Assembly: GCA_011049295.1 (NCBI GenBank)
Contig: DSCA01000184.1
Span: 1-6,622 of the forward strand
Source of the DNA: Thermoplasmatales archaeon
GTDB lineage: Archaea; Thermoplasmatota; E2; UBA202; DSCA01
Direction of reading: 5' to 3'
Length of the DNA stretch: 6,622 nt
Shown here: positions 4,928-6,622 of the stretch, in pieces
Position numbering within the stretch: position 1 is the stretch's first letter
Layout: every line of letters begins with the position of its first letter
Notes under the pieces: generated by a model
The model's database searches: none
What the model was told of the DNA's origin: nothing
What the model saw: the letters and a program-made list of their open reading frames with translations, nothing else
Position numbers and translations under genes: made by a program

Positions 4928-4970
4928 ATAAATTATTTGAGGCCGGTAGCGTTTATAGCACCACCGGAGG
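4928..4970 (+). promoter_or_regulatory. TATA box and Shine-Dalgarno site of the transglutaminase-like gene
   Basis: ATAAATTAT (4928-4936) would direct initiation near 4958; TTTATAG (4952-4958) is a second AT island. GGAGG at 4966-4970 lies 4 nt before the ATG at 4975. Together they decide the start: the in-frame GTG at 4903, overlapping the glnS stop, would lie upstream of this promoter and has no ribosome-binding site. Confidence 0.6.
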
Positions 4971-4974
4971 CAGC

Positions 4975-5940
4975 ATGGTTGGACTGCGGGATATGAAGGA
5001 GAGGGGGTACATCCCCACCAAGCAGTTTGTCCAGATGGTCATCCGGGGAACGTTTTCCCTGGCCAAGATTCTGGCCACCCGTGCAGGGGCCCTTAAAAAC
5101 GTTAATCAGGCGCTGCCCCGGGAGGAGCAGTACGTCCGTCCTCCGCGTCGCTATCTGCTCCCCGAATACCGCCCCGGTATGGACTGCTGCGCGGTCGACG
5201 AAAAATATCTCCGGCCCACCCTGTTCTGCGACCCGCATGCCCCCGAGGTCGTAGCCCTGGCTCACCAACTGGGTGCCTTCTCCAAGTCCGACTACGAGTT
5301 TGCCCGGGCGGCTCACGAATTCGTGAAGCGCAATATACTGCTGGAAATCATGCCCCTGGACGGGGTGGCTTCCACCCTCCGCCGGGGGACCGGGACCTGT
5401 CTGCAGATAAACTCGGTTTTTGTGGCCCTGTGCCGGGCGGCCGGCATCAAGGCCCGCTACAAGATTTTTTCAGCCCGGCAGAGCGCCGCCATGTACAACG
5501 ACATCTACGATGCCATGGTCAGGCAGTGGTACGACGCCCTGGGCTTTTTCTCCATCGAGGCGGATGTGGAGGTATACGTGGACGGAACATGGATGCTGGC
5601 CAATGTGGGCCCCACCCCCGCCCGCCAGGCGGCCATGGGCAGCCCCATCACCACACTGGGCGAGGGCTCCATTGGCAACTGGTTTGAGGCGGTCCCGGGC
5701 ACCGTCTGGCGCTCGGAGTCCCTGCCCTTGGGCATCGGGCTGCTGTCCCGGCTGCTCCTCTTTTTGGCTCCCGGCTCGGTGAACAAACTGAACGTGAACA
5801 TCATCCGGCAGCGGGAGAAGGGGGAGGCCATCATCGCTCAGGCTGGCGGAGAGGAGCGCTACGATGCCCGCATCCGGGCTCAGCGGTCCAAACTCCCGCG
5901 CATGGAACTGGCGAAGGAGATAAACGTGCACTTCAGATAG
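4975..5940 (+). CDS. Transglutaminase-like (papain-fold) superfamily protein with altered triad
   Basis: This 321-residue protein contains a transglutaminase-core domain in its middle. GTGTCLQINSVFVALCRAAGIKARY (about 138-162) matches the nucleophile motif, with Cys142 on the helix and the family's ALxRAxGIxAR after it. The second and third motifs are recognisable but changed: EADVEVYVDGTWMLANVGPT (195-214) aligns with the usual HAWVEVYVDG-W...DPT, putting Glu195 where the catalytic His belongs and Gly212 where Asp belongs. Family members are cysteine peptidases, transglutaminases or non-enzymatic scaffolds; the changes make ordinary activity doubtful. A hydrophobic segment near 258-272 (LPLGIGLLSRLLLFLAPG) could touch a membrane, but there is no signal peptide. 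The tail (about 280-321) is charged. It follows glnS by 68 nt but appears to have its own promoter, so a link to tRNA charging is not implied. It converges with the next gene, 15 nt away. Confidence 0.85.
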   Translation: MVGLRDMKERGYIPTKQFVQMVIRGTFSLAKILATRAGALKNVNQALPREEQYVRPPRRYLLPEYRPGMDCCAVDEKYLRPTLFCDPHAPEVVALAHQLGAFSKSDYEFARAAHEFVKRNILLEIMPLDGVASTLRRGTGTCLQINSVFVALCRAAGIKARYKIFSARQSAAMYNDIYDAMVRQWYDALGFFSIEADVEVYVDGTWMLANVGPTPARQAAMGSPITTLGEGSIGNWFEAVPGTVWRSESLPLGIGLLSRLLLFLAPGSVNKLNVNIIRQREKGEAIIAQAGGEERYDARIRAQRSKLPRMELAKEINVHFR

Positions 5941-5955
5941 GGACCTCCGGCCTCC

Positions 5956-6537
5956 TCACTCGTGAATTTCTCCCGTCTCCACCGTGTTGATGACCACCTT
6001 TTTGATGCGCTCCACCGCCTGCTGTGCCTCGCTCAGCTCCTTCCGGATGTCGGGGGATGCCTGCTGCTGCGCCAGGTCCAGGTTTCCCTCCGCTATGCAC
6101 AGGGGGTTGAAGAAATAGTGGGCGGTTTCCATTTTGAAGCGCTGCTCTTTTTTCAGGGCGGCGCTTTTTTCGTCGCTCAGCGTGCCCACCAGCAGGGCCA
6201 CCATGACAAACAGGGTTGCCTCCACCGTGCTGGAGAGCAGATGGGAGGCGCTTTCCTGTTGCCCCATACTCACGAGGAGCAGGGCCCCGGCCAGCACCAC
6301 GGACACCACCGCCCCCCGTTTGCCCCACCAGAAGGCGGATATCACGATGGGCAGGTAGAGAAAGTGCATGTAGAAGGCGTAGTCCCGTATCTCCAGCGTA
6401 AAGATGGACATCAGCAGGAGGGACAGGGCCACCAGCAGCACCGTGGTCAGAACCTTGACGGTTTCCTCCAGGGGCCGGCCGAGGAGGCGCTTATCCTCCT
6501 CCCCACTCCGCAGAGCCATGGTCTCAGCGGTTACCAT
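5956..6537 (-). CDS. Four-helix membrane protein with a lone histidine-kinase dimerisation (DHp-like) domain
   Basis: This 193-residue protein has four hydrophobic helices (about 28-46, 53-71, 74-91 and 104-120), like small sensor membrane domains, then a charged linker and a helical C-terminus. RFKMETAHYFFNPLCIAEGNLDLA (133-156) aligns with the histidine-kinase H-box SHELRTPL: His140, Pro145 and Leu146 coincide, while the Glu after His is Tyr. The rest, with EAQQAVERIKKVVI, looks like the second DHp helix. The protein stops there; no ATP-binding (HATPase_c) domain follows, and the convergent gene leaves only 15 nt, so it cannot be a simple frameshift of a longer gene. It may be a dimeric receptor or phosphate acceptor without kinase activity. 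I recall AHYFFNP-type segments in Thermoplasmata-like archaea. ATG at 6537 is listed; ATG at 6519 is equally likely given TATTTAAA at 6549-6556. It lies 24 nt after the gene ending at 6562. Confidence 0.8.
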   Translation of the reverse strand: MVTAETMALRSGEEDKRLLGRPLEETVKVLTTVLLVALSLLLMSIFTLEIRDYAFYMHFLYLPIVISAFWWGKRGAVVSVVLAGALLLVSMGQQESASHLLSSTVEATLFVMVALLVGTLSDEKSAALKKEQRFKMETAHYFFNPLCIAEGNLDLAQQQASPDIRKELSEAQQAVERIKKVVINTVETGEIHE

Positions 6538-6548
6538 GCTGCTGGCGC

Positions 6549-6556
6549 TATTTAAA
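6549..6556 (-). promoter_or_regulatory. Possible TATA box of the membrane sensor gene
   Basis: TTTAAATA on the minus strand is placed for initiation near 6527, just before the ATG at 6519 and downstream of the ATG at 6537. A second AT-run (6563-6570), overlapping the end of the preceding gene, would suit the 6537 start. Readthrough from the preceding gene is a third option. Confidence 0.4.
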
Positions 6557-6561
6557 TTAAT

Positions 6562-6622
6562 CTATTTTTTGAAGGTGGTACCCCCGTAGACGGCCCGGTC
6601 GCCCAGCTTGCTCTCTATGGCC
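6562..6622 (-). CDS. C-terminal end of an unidentified protein, cut by window edge
   Basis: Reading leftward from the window end, 19 codons encode AIESKLGDRAVYGGTTFKK, followed by TAG at 6564-6562. The frame is GC-rich at third positions like its neighbours, and a clean stop lies just before a promoter-like AT region, so this is probably the true 3' end of a gene. The fragment is too short to assign a family. It precedes the membrane sensor gene in the same direction and might share its transcript. Confidence 0.55.
   Translation of the reverse strand, partial: AIESKLGDRAVYGGTTFKK

Noticed and set aside
4903..4974. GTG start for the transglutaminase-like gene overlapping the glnS stop as GTGA
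   Set aside because: It has no ribosome-binding site, and a TATA box plus a close GGAGG point to the ATG at 4975.
5962..6555. 197-codon rightward frame opposite the membrane sensor gene
   Set aside because: Its His/Gln/Gly-rich composition is typical of an antisense shadow; the leftward frame has clear membrane helices and an H-box.
1..6622. CRISPR array, rRNA genes, complete insertion sequence or replication origin
   Set aside because: No regularly spaced repeats, rRNA-like stretches, transposase motifs or origin-type repeat clusters were seen on either strand.

Overview
The window looks like chromosomal DNA from a euryarchaeon. It encodes the archaeal initiation factor TFB, most genes are preceded by TATA-like boxes about 26 nt before a plausible start, and neither tRNA gene encodes its CCA end. 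I cannot name the species. The left genes resemble those of methanogens (Methanomicrobia-like). The AHYFFNP-type histidine-kinase fragment on the right reminds me of Thermoplasmata or Methanomassiliicoccales relatives. Both are impressions from memory.

The window falls into two parts with different base composition. Positions 1 to about 2517 are moderately AT-rich (25 G+C in the first 60 bases) and all genes point rightward: the end of a DEAD-box RNA helicase, a divergent TFB, and a 58-residue CxxC zinc-ribbon protein. A stretch of about 410 nt without a convincing gene follows, holding terminator-like hairpins, two tiny possible ORFs and a broken copy of the 5' part of a tRNA. An intact tRNA-Val(UAC) at 2518-2590 marks the boundary. 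From there to the end the DNA is strongly GC-rich (43 G+C in the 60 bases at 4561-4620).

The right part holds, in order: a leftward gene for a small beta-rich protein of unknown function, tRNA-Gln(CUG), a complete bacterial-type glutaminyl-tRNA synthetase (glnS) starting 65 bp after that tRNA, and a transglutaminase-fold protein that keeps the usual Cys but appears to lack the usual His and Asp. Converging on it from the right is a leftward gene for a four-helix membrane protein ending in a lone histidine-kinase dimerisation segment with no ATPase domain. The last 61 bases are the 3' end of a further leftward gene.

The central functional unit is tRNA-Gln plus GlnRS. Most archaea make Gln-tRNA by charging tRNA-Gln with Glu and amidating it with GatDE. 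A bacterial-type GlnRS beside its cognate archaeal-looking tRNA suggests a transferred direct-charging route. The left cluster (helicase, TFB variant, zinc ribbon) suggests RNA handling and transcription adaptation, possibly to stress, but that is inference. The abrupt composition change at a tRNA gene suggests horizontal transfer or, less interestingly, a chimeric assembly.
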